Origin: Chondrus crispus | Taxonomy: Eukaryota; Rhodophyta; Florideophyceae; Gigartinales; Gigartinaceae | Assembly: GCF_000350225.1 (NCBI RefSeq) | Contig: NW_005179054.1 | Coordinates: 1 to 64,000, forward strand | Direction of reading: 5' to 3' | Length of the DNA: 64,000 bases | Shown here: one piece after another, positions 18,887 to 28,969 of the stretch | Numbering within the stretch: position 1 is the stretch's first letter | How the letters are laid out: each line of letters starts with the position of its first letter | Program-made: the position numbers and the translations under genes | The notes under the pieces: model-generated | What the model was told of the DNA's origin: nothing | The model's input: the letters and a program-made list of their open reading frames with translations, nothing else | The model's database searches: none

Positions 18887-19776
18887 CTAGTCTAGTTCGT
18901 CCCACAGGTCATCGTGCTTGTCAATATCGACCCATTCTCGGGTAGGGTTTTTCGTGTAGAGCGTGGCATTGAATTGTCCAGGTCGCCCATATGTCTCTCC
19001 ATTAGCACCTTCGAAGCGAAACGGGTTACTTGACATGAGCACGCAGTTTGACTCCTCGCCGGGAAAAGCCGGAACAGAGATTCCCTTTTCCAAAAGTAGC
19101 TTTGAGGAAGATGTCGACCAGCTATAAAGTGGTAGCCCCCGGCAAACACATTTGATCCAAGCTTTGGTGCTTCTAAAGACACTAGCACTTCGGGTTTGAT
19201 AAACGAATCTGCTGTCACATCAATTTTTCTTGGACCCGTCGAAAGATCCCAGCCAGATGGTACATCAAGGCTCACAATCGCAAGCCGAGTTGAGATTAGC
19301 ATCTCGTAAACAGTCCAGTACTGTTGTCGAATGTCCCCCCCATCAAAGCCAGTTCCAAGCAAGGCATCTACAACGATGTCATAATAAAACTCTAGCGTGC
19401 TGGGAATGAAGTCGTGCAAGTCGATTCCGGCTTCATCGCAGACATATCGGAAATTAGCATGCTTAGATTGCTCTGCAGCATAGACCGCTGGTGCATAACC
19501 TCTCTTCTGCAGCTCTACAGCGACTTGCAATCCAATTAAGCCGTTTAAACCTGAGCCGCAAGCAATAAACACATCTGATATTTCTTCTGAACCATAGCAT
19601 TGTTGTAATGCATCACAAAATCCACTTGCACAGGTTCTAGCCATAACCACAACGTCCCCACCTGAGTATGTAATAGCATCATTAATGGCTTGATTTGCCA
19701 ATTCCGGGGAAATATGAGTCTGCCGGGGTTTGGAGTTATCTCGTTGCTTACTGCTTTTGTCCACTTCCATTTGCAT
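18887..19776 (-). pseudogene. NAXE: NAD(P)H-hydrate epimerase homologue (YjeF N-terminal domain), frameshifted near its C-terminus
   Basis: NAXE-type enzymes interconvert R- and S-forms of damaged, hydrated NAD(P)H for metabolite repair. From ATG 19776 the frame has the YjeF_N core in order: FIACGSGLNGLIGLQVA, VVDALLGTGFDG, IVSLDVPSGWD, VLVSLEAPK and HFIAGRHLP. A frame switch near 19105-19112 is needed to reach the usual end (an AFPGEE segment, then a 68-codon tail ending at 18887). The nucleotide-binding loop, normally GxGNNGGDG, reads GSGLNGLIG, so conserved Asn and Asp positions are altered; the Asp in VVDAL is kept. The gene converges on the CPBP gene. It may be a decayed or non-catalytic paralogue. 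An upstream frame with another Met (about 19917) could be a shifted N-terminus. Confidence 0.75.
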
Positions 19777-19916
19777 CGATATTCTGCCTTGCGACCTTCT
19801 GTGTCCTGCGACTCTGAAGTGCTTGGCACGGGCTCTCTTGGAGTTGCACAGAAATGCGTGAATTCATGGGTCTCGCCAATGGGCTCGAGACTTCAAACGC
19901 TGTCTTCTGAGAAGCC

Positions 19917-20382
19917 ATGATTACACACGGAGGGATTCTTCTAATGCGACCAGCCTGGCCTATTCCCAAAACGATTGATTGGAGGTGAGAATGATGCAAA
20001 GCAAGCAAAATGTATTCTGGAGTGCAGCCTTTCTAGGGTGACGCTTGAATGCTTCAAGACTCCAGTCTCACGAAGCCTCTATGACTGTTTTCTGACTGCT
20101 GTGCACGTCCTAAAGCAGGAAATCGAAAATTGTGGCGGCAAGACGTACTTGAAGCTGGAGCCGAAAAGCTGTACTTGGTGTCCTCAACTGCTTGTGCTGC
20201 AATCTGCACTGATGTGTGCCCTGGGACTTTGCTTGGTCAATTTGAGGTCGTGGGATTACTCAAAACACCGGTCAATCTCAAAAGAATGAAAAAATTCAAT
20301 TTCAATGCCACACCAACCATCTTCCGTAATTTTTCAACGAGACGAAGCCCAGTTTTGTGAGATTGCTGTGTGTCTCAAGCAG
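19917..20382. other. Unassigned sequence upstream of NAXE; weak coding traces
   Basis: Overlapping short plus-strand frames (19975-20289 and 20130-20360) have plausible protein-like composition but no recognised domain. They end just before a GC-rich block that may be a solo LTR. A gene truncated by that insertion is possible but not shown. Confidence 0.2.
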
Positions 20383-20899
20383 TGTTACGAGGCATTCGGT
20401 TGCCAGGTGGCGGCTGGACACGCGTACCACGGGGCGGAGCGCATCCGTATACCGCCGAAGGACGGGCAAGCGAAAGGCGGGAAGGAGGGAGCGAGACAGC
20501 ACGCGCGGGGAATTGGGGGTGCCAGCCACCGGGGAGAAGGGAAACCATAGGCCGCACGGGGCTCGGGCAGGGGCAGAAAGACCGCGCAGGTCGCCGGCCG
20601 AGGGCGCGAAGGGAAAATGGCACGAGGGGGTGGCTACCGGTGGGGCAAGGGGAAGCTGGATCGAAGGGGAAATTACGGGAGGGAGGGTTGGGGATAGCCG
20701 ACTCATCCCGGGGAACGTGTACTTAAGAAGCCATCCCCGAAGATAGGAAGGGGGAGGCAGCAGACTTGTGAGGAGTAAAAGAATACGGGTGGATTCCCGT
20801 CATTACAGGTCGCTCGGTGCCCCGCGGCAGAATTGCCGCAACAGCACCCCTCAATATACTTTCCTCGCGTCTTTCGCGCTCACAATGTCAAGAATGACA
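20383..20899. repeat. Putative solo LTR, GC-rich, about 517 bp
   Basis: The block starts TGTTACGAGG and ends AGAATGACA (TG...CA). Its flanks are AGCAG and AGCAC, a near match to a 5-bp target duplication. It is sharply richer in G and C than its neighbours and has TACTTAAGAAG as a possible TATA substitute near 20720. Frames on both strands within it are low-complexity Arg/Gly/Pro products and are not believed. No second copy is present in the window to confirm the ends. Confidence 0.35.
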
Positions 20900-20904
20900 A
20901 GCAC

Positions 20905-21010
20905 CTCTAGCTATGGCACTATTGGGGGGATGGCACTATATAAAGGAGGCTCAAATACATATATTTCGGGACAAAGCACACTGCTAACACAAACACAACA
21001 AAGCCTGTAT
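20905..21010 (+). repeat. Partial copy of the hairpin/G-box/TATA unit (TATA part only)
   Basis: CTCTAGCTATGGCACTATTG through TATATAAAGGAGGCTC to ACACAACAAAGCCTGTATAAC repeats the TATA-containing end of copy 1. It lacks the hairpin and CACGTG array. Confidence 0.8.
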
Positions 21011-21039
21011 AACACAACTAAATAACTAGCACTATATAG

Positions 21040-21655
21040 AGGGAAGCACTACTAAAGTAGGCACTATTGAGCAACCCCCCTGTAACATATAATGGCTGTC
21101 GCGCGACAAGATTTACAAAAGCTGTATGGCTGGCCAGCCATACTGGAACTAGATTAATTTTTGTTAATTTTTTAGAGGTTGATTCTAGTATGGGTAGCCA
21201 CCCATACAGCTTTTGTAGATCTTGTCGCGCGACAAACACATCACACGTGTGGACCCAAATGCAATGTATTACACGTGTGGATCGATATGCAATGTTTTAC
21301 ACGTGGCGACCAAAATGCAATGTATTACACGTGGTGACCAAAACGCAATGTTTTACACGTGCGAGAAGCTGGTGGATGATGATTGGCCGATTATGATACG
21401 GAATCGTATACAGCGCCTCCTACGATATAGTTCTATAGCGTGACATACCTCTAGCTATGGCACTATTAGGAGGTTGGCACTATAGAAAGGAGGCTCAAAT
21501 ACATATATTTGGGGACAATGCACACTGCTAACACAAACACAACAAAGCCTGTATAACACAACTAAATAACTTCATCCTTTGAGTACTGAACCATGCCGGA
21601 TGATACATGTGAGCGTATGAAAACCTGTGCCAGAGAGTGAGCCATAGCACTATAT
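21040..21655 (+). repeat. Hairpin/G-box/TATA repeat unit, copy 2
   Basis: Hairpin at 21098-21233 with perfect GTCGCGCGACAAGAT arm ends, then CACGTG at 21244, 21272, 21300, 21328 and 21356 (again 28-bp spacing). The TATA region is altered to CACTATAGAAAGG near 21479. The hairpin of copy 3 follows 615 bp later, so copies 2 and 3 are tandem. Confidence 0.85.
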
Positions 21656-22105
21656 AGAGGGAAACACTACTAAAGTAGGCACTATTGAGCGACCCTGTAA
21701 TATGTAATGGCTGTCGCGCGACAAGATTTACAAAAGCTGTATGGCTGGCCAGCCATACTGGAACTAGATTAATTTTTGTTAATTTTTTAGAGGTTGATTG
21801 TAGTATGGGTAGCCACCCATACAGCTTTTGTAGATCTTGTCGCGCGACAAACACATCACACGTGTGGACCCAAATGCAATGTATTACACGTGTGGATCGA
21901 TATGCAATGTTTTACACGTGGCGACCAAAATGCAATGTATTACACGTGGTGACCAAAACGCAATGTTTTACACGTGCGAGAAGCTGGTGGATGATGATTT
22001 GCCGACTATGATACGGAATCGTATACAGTGCCTCCTACGATATAGTGCTATAGCGCGACATACCTTTAGCTATAGCACTATTGGGGGGATGGCACTATAT
22101 CCCTG
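21656..22105 (+). repeat. Hairpin/G-box/TATA repeat unit, copy 3 (right-truncated)
   Basis: Hairpin at 21713-21848 and CACGTG at 21859, 21887, 21915, 21943 and 21971. The unit breaks off inside its TATA region (CACTATATCCC, about 22101), where unrelated sequence begins. Confidence 0.85.
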
Positions 22106-22500
22106 TGCTCCGTTTTGTGACGATTTAGGGCGTCACAAAAGTGAGACGATTTGTGTGACGATTTGTGAGAGTTTTGCTCTTTTCGCCGCCTTCATCTCAT
22201 TCGTCTCACTCCATCTTCTTATTCGTCACACATGGTTTGTGATTATTTGTTGAATTGTAGCACTTTTTGAGAACGTTTTGTGATCATGACAAAAATCGTC
22301 TCAAACATCACACATTTTCGTGAATCTTTTGTGACGGTTTTGTGAGACGCATCTCAAAACTCTCAAACGTCAACCTTGAAATAAAAACTCTCACACTGAT
22401 AATGTGCATTTTGTGATGGCAGTGTGCATTTTGTGATGGCTTTGTGTGAGTTGTGTGAGGGGATCACGAAGATCACATATGAAAGTGTTTGTTTATTGAC
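22106..22500. repeat. TTTTGTGA/GTGAGACG motif-rich sequence
   Basis: Words such as TTTTGTGA, GTGAGACG, TTGTGTGA and their complements TCACAAAA, CGTCTCA occur many times in about 400 bp without a fixed period. Such scattered direct and inverted words are typical of subterminal regions of DNA transposons, but no TIR or transposase could be linked to it. Confidence 0.4.
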
Positions 22501-23165
22501 AAGGTGCACCTGAGCCGGTAAGGAATCACCTTACTCGCCCAGGACCGCTCGTAAAGTAGACAAGGACCACTAAAGTAGAATTAGTCATCCTACTGCCATT
22601 GGTCTAATTGTTTGAGAAAATTAACGGTGGCACGATATTGACTAAGTAACCATCACCTCCTTTAGAATTCCATAATGCCTAGCTGGACAATAAATGGAGT
22701 GCATACCACCGATTGCACAAATGGTTGGATAAACCTCTCTGTCTCTCCCTCTGTATCTCTCTGTCTGTCTCTGTCTCTGTCTCTCTCTATGTTTATACCC
22801 ATCTCTCTATATGTTTATCCAATTCTTTATGGTGACCATCTATCTATGTGTGTGTCCATCTCTCTATATTTGTGTCCATCTCTCTTCCTTGTATCCCTCT
22901 CTCTCTATCCCTCCCTCTCCGCCTCTCTGGCTGCATCTCCTCTTCCCTCTATCTGTTTATGTAAACAAGTGTCTTTAAAAAACTTTTTGGGGTTTTCTTC
23001 CCTATACTCTATATTGTGGTCCCATTTTCTCTGCAGTATTCGTGAAGGTGCGTTGTTGTCGTACGAAAGCGACGCTTTTTCAGTGACTGGGGCGGACACG
23101 AATTGTCGGCACTTATAAATACTTGTTTGTCTATGAGAGGTGGACGTTGAAAAAGGTGGTTGTGA
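22501..23165. other. No gene; CT-rich microsatellite at 22730-22950
   Basis: The plus strand is a long imperfect CTCT(G/A)T tract with TATGTTTATCC interruptions. Frames across it (Ser/Leu-rich) are low-complexity artefacts. No other feature was recognised. Confidence 0.6.
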
Positions 23166-23470
23166 AGTGGGTTGCGTCCTGTGATCAGTGGCCACTGATC
23201 ACAGGCCGGCAGGGGGTGTCGCACTACACCGTCATTGCTGTATAAAATTGCAAAATATTGATGCAAATTTTGAGAGTTAGGACCTGTGATCAGTGGGGAG
23301 CTGTGATCAGTGGCCACTGATCACAGGCCGGCAGGGGGTGTCGTACGACATCGTCATTGCTGTATAAAATTTGCAAAATTTGGTGGCAAATTTTGCAGGA
23401 TGGGAGCTGTGATCAGTGGCCACTGATCACAGGCCGGCAAGGGTGTCTTACGACACCGTCATTGCTGTAA
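23166..23470. repeat. 122-bp palindrome-bearing repeats, right cluster, direct orientation
   Basis: Three copies of the GATCAGTGGCCACTGATC palindrome followed by ACAGGCCGGCA lie at about 23180, 23310 and 23415, with CGTCATTGCTGTA(T)AAA linkers. Spacing is close to 122 bp. Orientation is the same as at 15591-15800. Confidence 0.85.
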
Positions 23471-23624
23471 AAAATTTGCGTACTTCTCAAAACACAGTTG
23501 TCTTCATGACCCTGCTGCATATTTGCATCATTTTTGAACAAACGTATACGTGTTCCTGCTGTACTTTCTGTATCCTGTGCAAATGCATTATTTACGTATT
23601 TTAATTAGTTCTAACTCTCCGTTG

Positions 23625-23990
23625 GCGTCGTGTGATCAGCCGCCGCTGATCACATGCCTGACAGGGGTGCCGTACGACACTAGGTATCATTTCCCACCAA
23701 AGTATAATCACAATTCAATACCATCCAAATTTTGCAAATTTTACATCAAGGACGGTGACGGACGGCACCCCTCGCCGGCCTGCGATCAGTGGCGACTGAT
23801 CACAGCTCCCAAATCTCAAATTTTGCACCCCAAATATTGCAAATTTTTACAGCAATGACTATGTCGGACGGCATTCTTCGCCGGCCCGTGATCAGTTGCC
23901 ACTGATATCAGGACGCATCCGGTTCAAATACGTAAACATTGCCTTTAAATCCGATGCAAATTTATACAGCAAGGACTGTGTCGCGCGACG
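23625..23990. repeat. 122-bp palindrome-bearing repeats, inverted orientation
   Basis: A diverged copy at 23630 (GATCAGCCGCCGCTGATC) is followed by copies in reverse orientation: GCCGGCCTGCGATCAGTGGC (about 23777) and GCCGGCCCGTGATCAGTTGC (about 23882). The linkers AAATTTTGCACCCC and TACAGCAATGAC are reverse complements of those in the direct clusters. Confidence 0.75.
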
Positions 23991-25199
23991 CAGGAAGTAT
24001 TCGGACATTTTCTCCCTTTTAGAAACCAGCGGCCGTCGAGAACGCCGAGCCGAAACCCAACCCCGGCCTTCCCCAGAACGTGCATATGCGGAGGTGCCAT
24101 CATTAAGCGTACGCAATCTTCGGGCTATTTTTAAACCAAGGTAATCGCGGGCTCCAGGCAGCCGACTCATTGCTTTCTCAATATCCCCACCCTTTCCAAC
24201 GTCAGCCCGAAAAATGAAAAGTCATGCGCAACGCGCTGTGGCATGAAGTTCAGCTAACGCCATTTTCCATCTGGACCGGAATTACCATCATTACAACAAC
24301 CGTGCCTCTGCGCCCCGCATCCTTAGGACGGGATTCTAGGGCATTATAATGTATATCGCAAGCTTGTGTTGCTCGAGCGCGTTCACCAGGCGGGAGGATT
24401 CTGACGAATATTTGTGTTCACTTGTAGTCCTCAAACGCAATAAAGTTCGTTTACGTACTGCAGTTTCATATGACTAATGCAATGATTTGATATTCGTTTC
24501 TTTTTTCGGCGTCTGTAGGGTTCACTAGCACCACTTGTACACACCGTGCCTGGCCTTATTCCACGGTCACCCATTCTGAGGGTGAGTTTTCTCCCTCCTT
24601 GATATAAAGACCGGTACGGACACGTAGGGTCCGTACGTTACCGTGTGTAAAATCTGGCTTGAGGCCTAATTCTAAACGGTCCCGAACTCTTCTTCTGATT
24701 ACCGCTCAAGTGATTCTAGTGGTGACAGTGATTCACAGAGGAAGGGCACTGATGAGGACGACATCCAAGAGTAGGTACTGGGTAATTCATACTTTCAATA
24801 GCGAGAACAGTATCATCATCACTCTGTAGTGACACTTCTATCTTCATTGCACAATTAAATCTAAAGCAACTATGATTAAAAGAACAGTAATTCAATGACA
24901 CATGACTGACTTTCAAAGCAATCCGGACTGGATGATGTCGGTACCTTTGGAGCCCATACCCAGCTGTTCACTTGCACGTCTAAGTCCCATGGTATTTAGA
25001 TGCTGCACAGAGCCGTGCATCTTTAAATGTGACCGTTACAAAAATATCGATTTCACAAAAAACACATATGTCTATATACTGACTACGTTCCAATGGTTAC
25101 CCCCGACTCTTTAGTCTTCGGTATATATTTCAAACAAATTTCTCAAGTATCACTTTCCAAGGGAAATTAACAGAGGACGATACCATCCACCAGTTGATA
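23991..25199. other. Intergenic; possible promoter with small hairpin
   Basis: About 1.2 kb without a convincing ORF. GATATAAAGACC (24600-24611) resembles a TATA box. It is followed by an 8-bp inverted repeat, GTACGGAC / GTCCGTAC, around a 7-nt loop (about 24613-24635). This could be the promoter region of the gene that starts at 25200, but it is 600 bp away. Confidence 0.3.
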
Positions 25200-26566
25200 A
25201 TGGTATCAGATCTTTTCAATGGCCTCCAATTCGGGAGTGATATAGAGGTCTACTATACCTTGGAGAATGAAGAAGAAAGCAAGGCATGGTTCCCAGCAAC
25301 AGTCATTAGTCTCAACTATCTTCATGATGATCGTCGAGAGGTGCTCAAAGGGACCATTCAATACAAGGCAGCGTTTGGATTCAGGGCATGTAAAAGCAAG
25401 GTTACTTTCAAGGAGGGAAACGAGTTTGTACAAGATGGACAAAAGTTTAGCTGGAGACTCAAAGATACATCCGTGCGATTGGATAACAGCGCAAGCTCAG
25501 ACGTGGCAAGCGCATCGATGGATGCAGATGATATGGACTATGCTCCAGGTAGTGCCATGGTAGAAAAATGCAAGAAGGTTAACCACACGACGACTGTCTC
25601 ACTTGACCAGAATACAATCAAAGATACTGTGAGCTAAATGCTCTTTCCAGACGCCTTCAGTATCTTGAGGAAGTGGTGAAAGGACAGCAATCCTCGATTA
25701 CGACTGCACTATGGACTCAGAATCCGCTCCTCATTTCTGATGCAGGCTCCAATATTCCTCTTAAGTTTATTTCGTTGCGTCTAGAGCATTGGTTACTCAA
25801 GACACCGACACGTCCTACCCCAGTTGAAATAACCCGTGGAACGAAGTGGTTTGTACAAGACTCATTTAAGGCGCGAGCAGACTGCACATTGCTCCAGTTT
25901 GATTCTATATCCGAAAGAGTCAAAGCTCAGCTACGAACAAAGGTTTCTATTCTTCCGGAAGATTATATGTGCCGGAAATCAGTTGTGAAGGAGACGAGTA
26001 TATACTTTAGGAGCTTCCTAGACTTGTCAGAAGCACTCGGACCAGCATCACCGCAAGTTGTCAGAGACGTGATCATCGCAAAAAGGCTGGAAAAAGGTAC
26101 CGACAATTATGTATCTGCCAGAGTGATAGGCTGTATGGCCGGTCCCAACACCGAATCTCTTTCTGACCCGTGCTATATGACAATTGGAGATTCTCTTGCT
26201 GTTATAAGGGATGACGAGGATGAACAACGGCACGTTGTATTTCGTCGGGATTGCACTTGGGATTCCATAGAGCAGACCTACTCCTATCCACTGGAAGACA
26301 TAAGACTATCAGAGCTTAACTTCCAAGAACGCATTTCCAAGGTAATGAGTGCTGAAAAAGTGGTCAGCGGACCATCGGACCGGAAGGAGTCGTTCTACCT
26401 GCGATGGAATCTTCAATCCAATCCTTGTCAGTCTATATTTGCTGATGTAAATCGCAGCGACGTACTAGGAGTACTTGAAGTGCATGTCCCATTCATCTCT
26501 ATCAAAGGGTCTGCCCATGTGAAGCAATTCATCACTGTTGCCAAAGTTCTGGGCCTCTTTAAGTAA
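25200..26566 (+). CDS. Unrecognised two-part protein with a Tudor/agenet-like start; one frame switch
   Basis: From ATG 25200, 145 codons run to 25637. A second frame, open from about 25608, continues for over 300 codons to 26566. Joining them needs a one-base shift near 25610-25635. The N-terminal part (SDIEVYYTLEN, then KAWFPATVISL) loosely resembles Tudor/agenet modules that read methylated histones; this is a weak call. The second part starts with a Leu heptad-like stretch (LNALSRRLQYLEEVV) and is otherwise unknown. It converges on the 769-aa gene, with only 93 bp between their stop codons. The shift could be decay, an intron or an assembly error. Confidence 0.4.
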
Positions 26567-26659
26567 ACTCAATTCATTCATGCTACAGCAGTCTCCCGCT
26601 TTACGCATTTTTCACTGTGGTGAACTAAGAAGTTTCACTATCACATCAAATACGACCCC

Positions 26660-28969
26660 TTATAAATCGAAGTCGTGGACCATGACCACATCCTCATCGT
26701 CTTCGACTTGATCCGCCTGGATTTCATCCTCACCATCCACCACGCTCAGATCATCATTATCCTCGTGATGTGAACCTGAACGGACCGGGGGATCGTGCAC
26801 GGAGTTGTACATATCTACGGACATCACTAGCTTCTCCTTCAAAATACTGGACAGTTGCTGTGGAAGCTCACCCCGCTTTTCTCCCTGTCCTTCAGTCAAA
26901 AGATCTGAGTAGAGCGATCTCAGTCGCGACCGCCATGATCCATTGTGGTGATCCTGGCCATCCACTTCATGCAATATCTGCTCGTTTCGAGAAAATGCAC
27001 CCCTCGCCTCGATCACCTTCATCAGCATGATCTCCCGAAACAGGACAGCAGTCATGTAAATCACACGAAAGGATTCCTTGGATATTGAATAGAGGTCTTC
27101 ATCACTGCCACACCTGGTAAAAGCCACCAAGAACTTCAAGGCGACGTGCATGGCATTGAGTCGGATAACAATTTTTCGAGTCTCCTTCCTTCCATCCTTG
27201 TCTTTCGTCTCAACGTCATACGTAGTGATAAATATGAAGGGATCGCTTTCAGAAATCAGCTTCTTCCATGCTATCAAATTCAGGGGGTTCACCTCAGCGA
27301 CCGACTTCATAGCAGTACGACAGGTTCCGTCTGGGATATCTTGGAGGTTCATGTGCGGGCGGGGTGGATTCTCATACTGGAATGAGACTCCCACTTGACT
27401 TTGGAAAACATATGAGAAGTTTTGAAAGAAGGATTTCCGCCCAAGCTCCCTGGACTTGTTCAGAAACTGATTACCTATCTTGACAACGCGGCGAACGATC
27501 TCAACCCTAATGTCTTCGTCCTTGATGAATCCAATTGGCTCATCTTCCCCCATCTTATCGCTTCGACGCCGAGCCACACGCCGGGCCTTCTTGATGGCCG
27601 TTGAAGCAAATTCTTCGTTGAAGAAAGACTCGACTGTGATCATTGTTATGTAGCCCGGCCTCAGCCAAAAAGGTTTCTCAGCGGTCTTCAGCTTCCCGCG
27701 GATGTTCGGATGTACCATTTCGAGTGACTTCGTCCCAATACTCGGATTGTTCATTGCATTTGCAATCAAGCTCTTTCCCCAAGCCTTTCGCAGGACCAGA
27801 TACTGACGAGCTTGCTTCGTACCCAGCAGCTCCTCGGTTTTCTCCTCGCTTGGGTCCCTTTTCCACAAAAGGACCTCGACAAGTAAAAGTCCGAACCCCA
27901 ACACTTCGGAACTATTGACGTCCAATTGAAGCTTGGAAAATTGTGTGTCACGACTCACACCCTCTAAGGATTCACTCGCTTCCTTTCTCTGAGGAAGAAC
28001 TCTCATAGTGCAATTTATCAACGCTCTTGTGAAGATAATGCACATGAATTTCCCTGCGAAGATGTCCTCCATAGGCCTAAGGAGGTCGTTTAAAGAGGCC
28101 TTCTCGGCTGCTTTTCCTGTCTTCGGCAGGGCGGAATTCAGAAGAACAATGTTGACGGCGTCCTGGCAGCGTGATAACGTCCGCTCTAAGGTTGAGACAC
28201 GAGAAGATACAGCCTTGATTGCACCCAGAATTTCCTTTTTTTCAATGGCGAGCTGCTTCTCCAAACGAGCATGCAGTTCCTGCATGACTCGAAGTACTCC
28301 GTGGTTAGAGTCTTCCCCAAGTGCTCGAGCCAAATGGGGGCCCCGGGGCTGACTCGGCAAGGAACCTGCCATGCACTCACGACGCGTGGGAACGACGACG
28401 TCTTCCACATCTTGAGTTTCGGCGACCCCGTCCATCTCTGCTGCACTAGCCTGCACACTCTCGTCGACGAACTCCTCTGGCTCGCGTCCATGGAGCTCGA
28501 GCAACTGACGGTTCGCCCGTTTGCGTTCTGTGTGTTCATCTTCCTCGCCATGATCTCCATCCCCGAACAAAAGGGAAAAGTCTTCACCCGGAGACGAACC
28601 GATGGCGCGCTTGCGCTTGCCCGCACGCGGAGGTGCTGCATCAGACGGACCACTTCCCTGACTTCGAACGGGAAGCGAGCACGTGTGAGATAGCGGACTG
28701 CCTTGGGGTGTCCTGACTGTATTGCTTGAAACCCGCCGGGATTCCTGCCCAGCCGCTGCGGGAGTAGCTTCGGCCGCAACACGAGGAGATGACCGGCGTT
28801 CCGCGGGGACCTGAGCCCCAGGCGCTTGGCTGTTAGACTTCCGAGATGTCAGGGGTCCCTTCTGCTGAGACAAGCGGCCTCGCTGATTGCCTGAAGCAGC
28901 GGGTTTCATGGCCGCAGAACGCGAATGAGCACGCCCTGCCTTCTTCCCAGACCTTTTTCGCGGGGTCAT
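26660..28969 (-). CDS. 769-aa orphan nuclear-type protein with acidic tail
   Basis: The uninterrupted frame starts at ATG 28969. Residues 1-130 are basic, Ser/Pro/Arg-rich and contain NLS-like clusters (MTPRKRSGKKAGR, AGKRKRA). An acidic patch follows (DGDHGEEDEHTE), then a predicted coiled coil around residues 225-270 (LHARLEKQLAIEKKEIL). The large C-terminal half looks globular (for example KIVIRLNAMHVALKFLVAFTR). The last 50 residues are strongly acidic (DGEDEIQADQVEDDEDVV). No enzyme motif is recognised. The plan of basic disordered head, coiled coil, globular part and acidic tail suggests a chromatin or nucleic-acid-binding protein, either host-encoded or from an unrecognised transposon. 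It faces the 25200-26566 gene tail to tail. Confidence 0.6.
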   Translation of the reverse strand: MTPRKRSGKKAGRAHSRSAAMKPAASGNQRGRLSQQKGPLTSRKSNSQAPGAQVPAERRSSPRVAAEATPAAAGQESRRVSSNTVRTPQGSPLSHTCSLPVRSQGSGPSDAAPPRAGKRKRAIGSSPGEDFSLLFGDGDHGEEDEHTERKRANRQLLELHGREPEEFVDESVQASAAEMDGVAETQDVEDVVVPTRRECMAGSLPSQPRGPHLARALGEDSNHGVLRVMQELHARLEKQLAIEKKEILGAIKAVSSRVSTLERTLSRCQDAVNIVLLNSALPKTGKAAEKASLNDLLRPMEDIFAGKFMCIIFTRALINCTMRVLPQRKEASESLEGVSRDTQFSKLQLDVNSSEVLGFGLLLVEVLLWKRDPSEEKTEELLGTKQARQYLVLRKAWGKSLIANAMNNPSIGTKSLEMVHPNIRGKLKTAEKPFWLRPGYITMITVESFFNEEFASTAIKKARRVARRRSDKMGEDEPIGFIKDEDIRVEIVRRVVKIGNQFLNKSRELGRKSFFQNFSYVFQSQVGVSFQYENPPRPHMNLQDIPDGTCRTAMKSVAEVNPLNLIAWKKLISESDPFIFITTYDVETKDKDGRKETRKIVIRLNAMHVALKFLVAFTRCGSDEDLYSISKESFRVIYMTAVLFREIMLMKVIEARGAFSRNEQILHEVDGQDHHNGSWRSRLRSLYSDLLTEGQGEKRGELPQQLSSILKEKLVMSVDMYNSVHDPPVRSGSHHEDNDDLSVVDGEDEIQADQVEDDEDVVMVHDFDL

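Noticed and set aside
20302-20746. Several Arg/Gly/Pro-rich ORFs on both strands
   Set aside because: They arise from high GC content; all frames are low complexity and mutually overlapping.
22730-22950. Ser/Leu-rich ORF in the CT-rich tract
   Set aside because: Translation of a pyrimidine microsatellite; no other coding sign.
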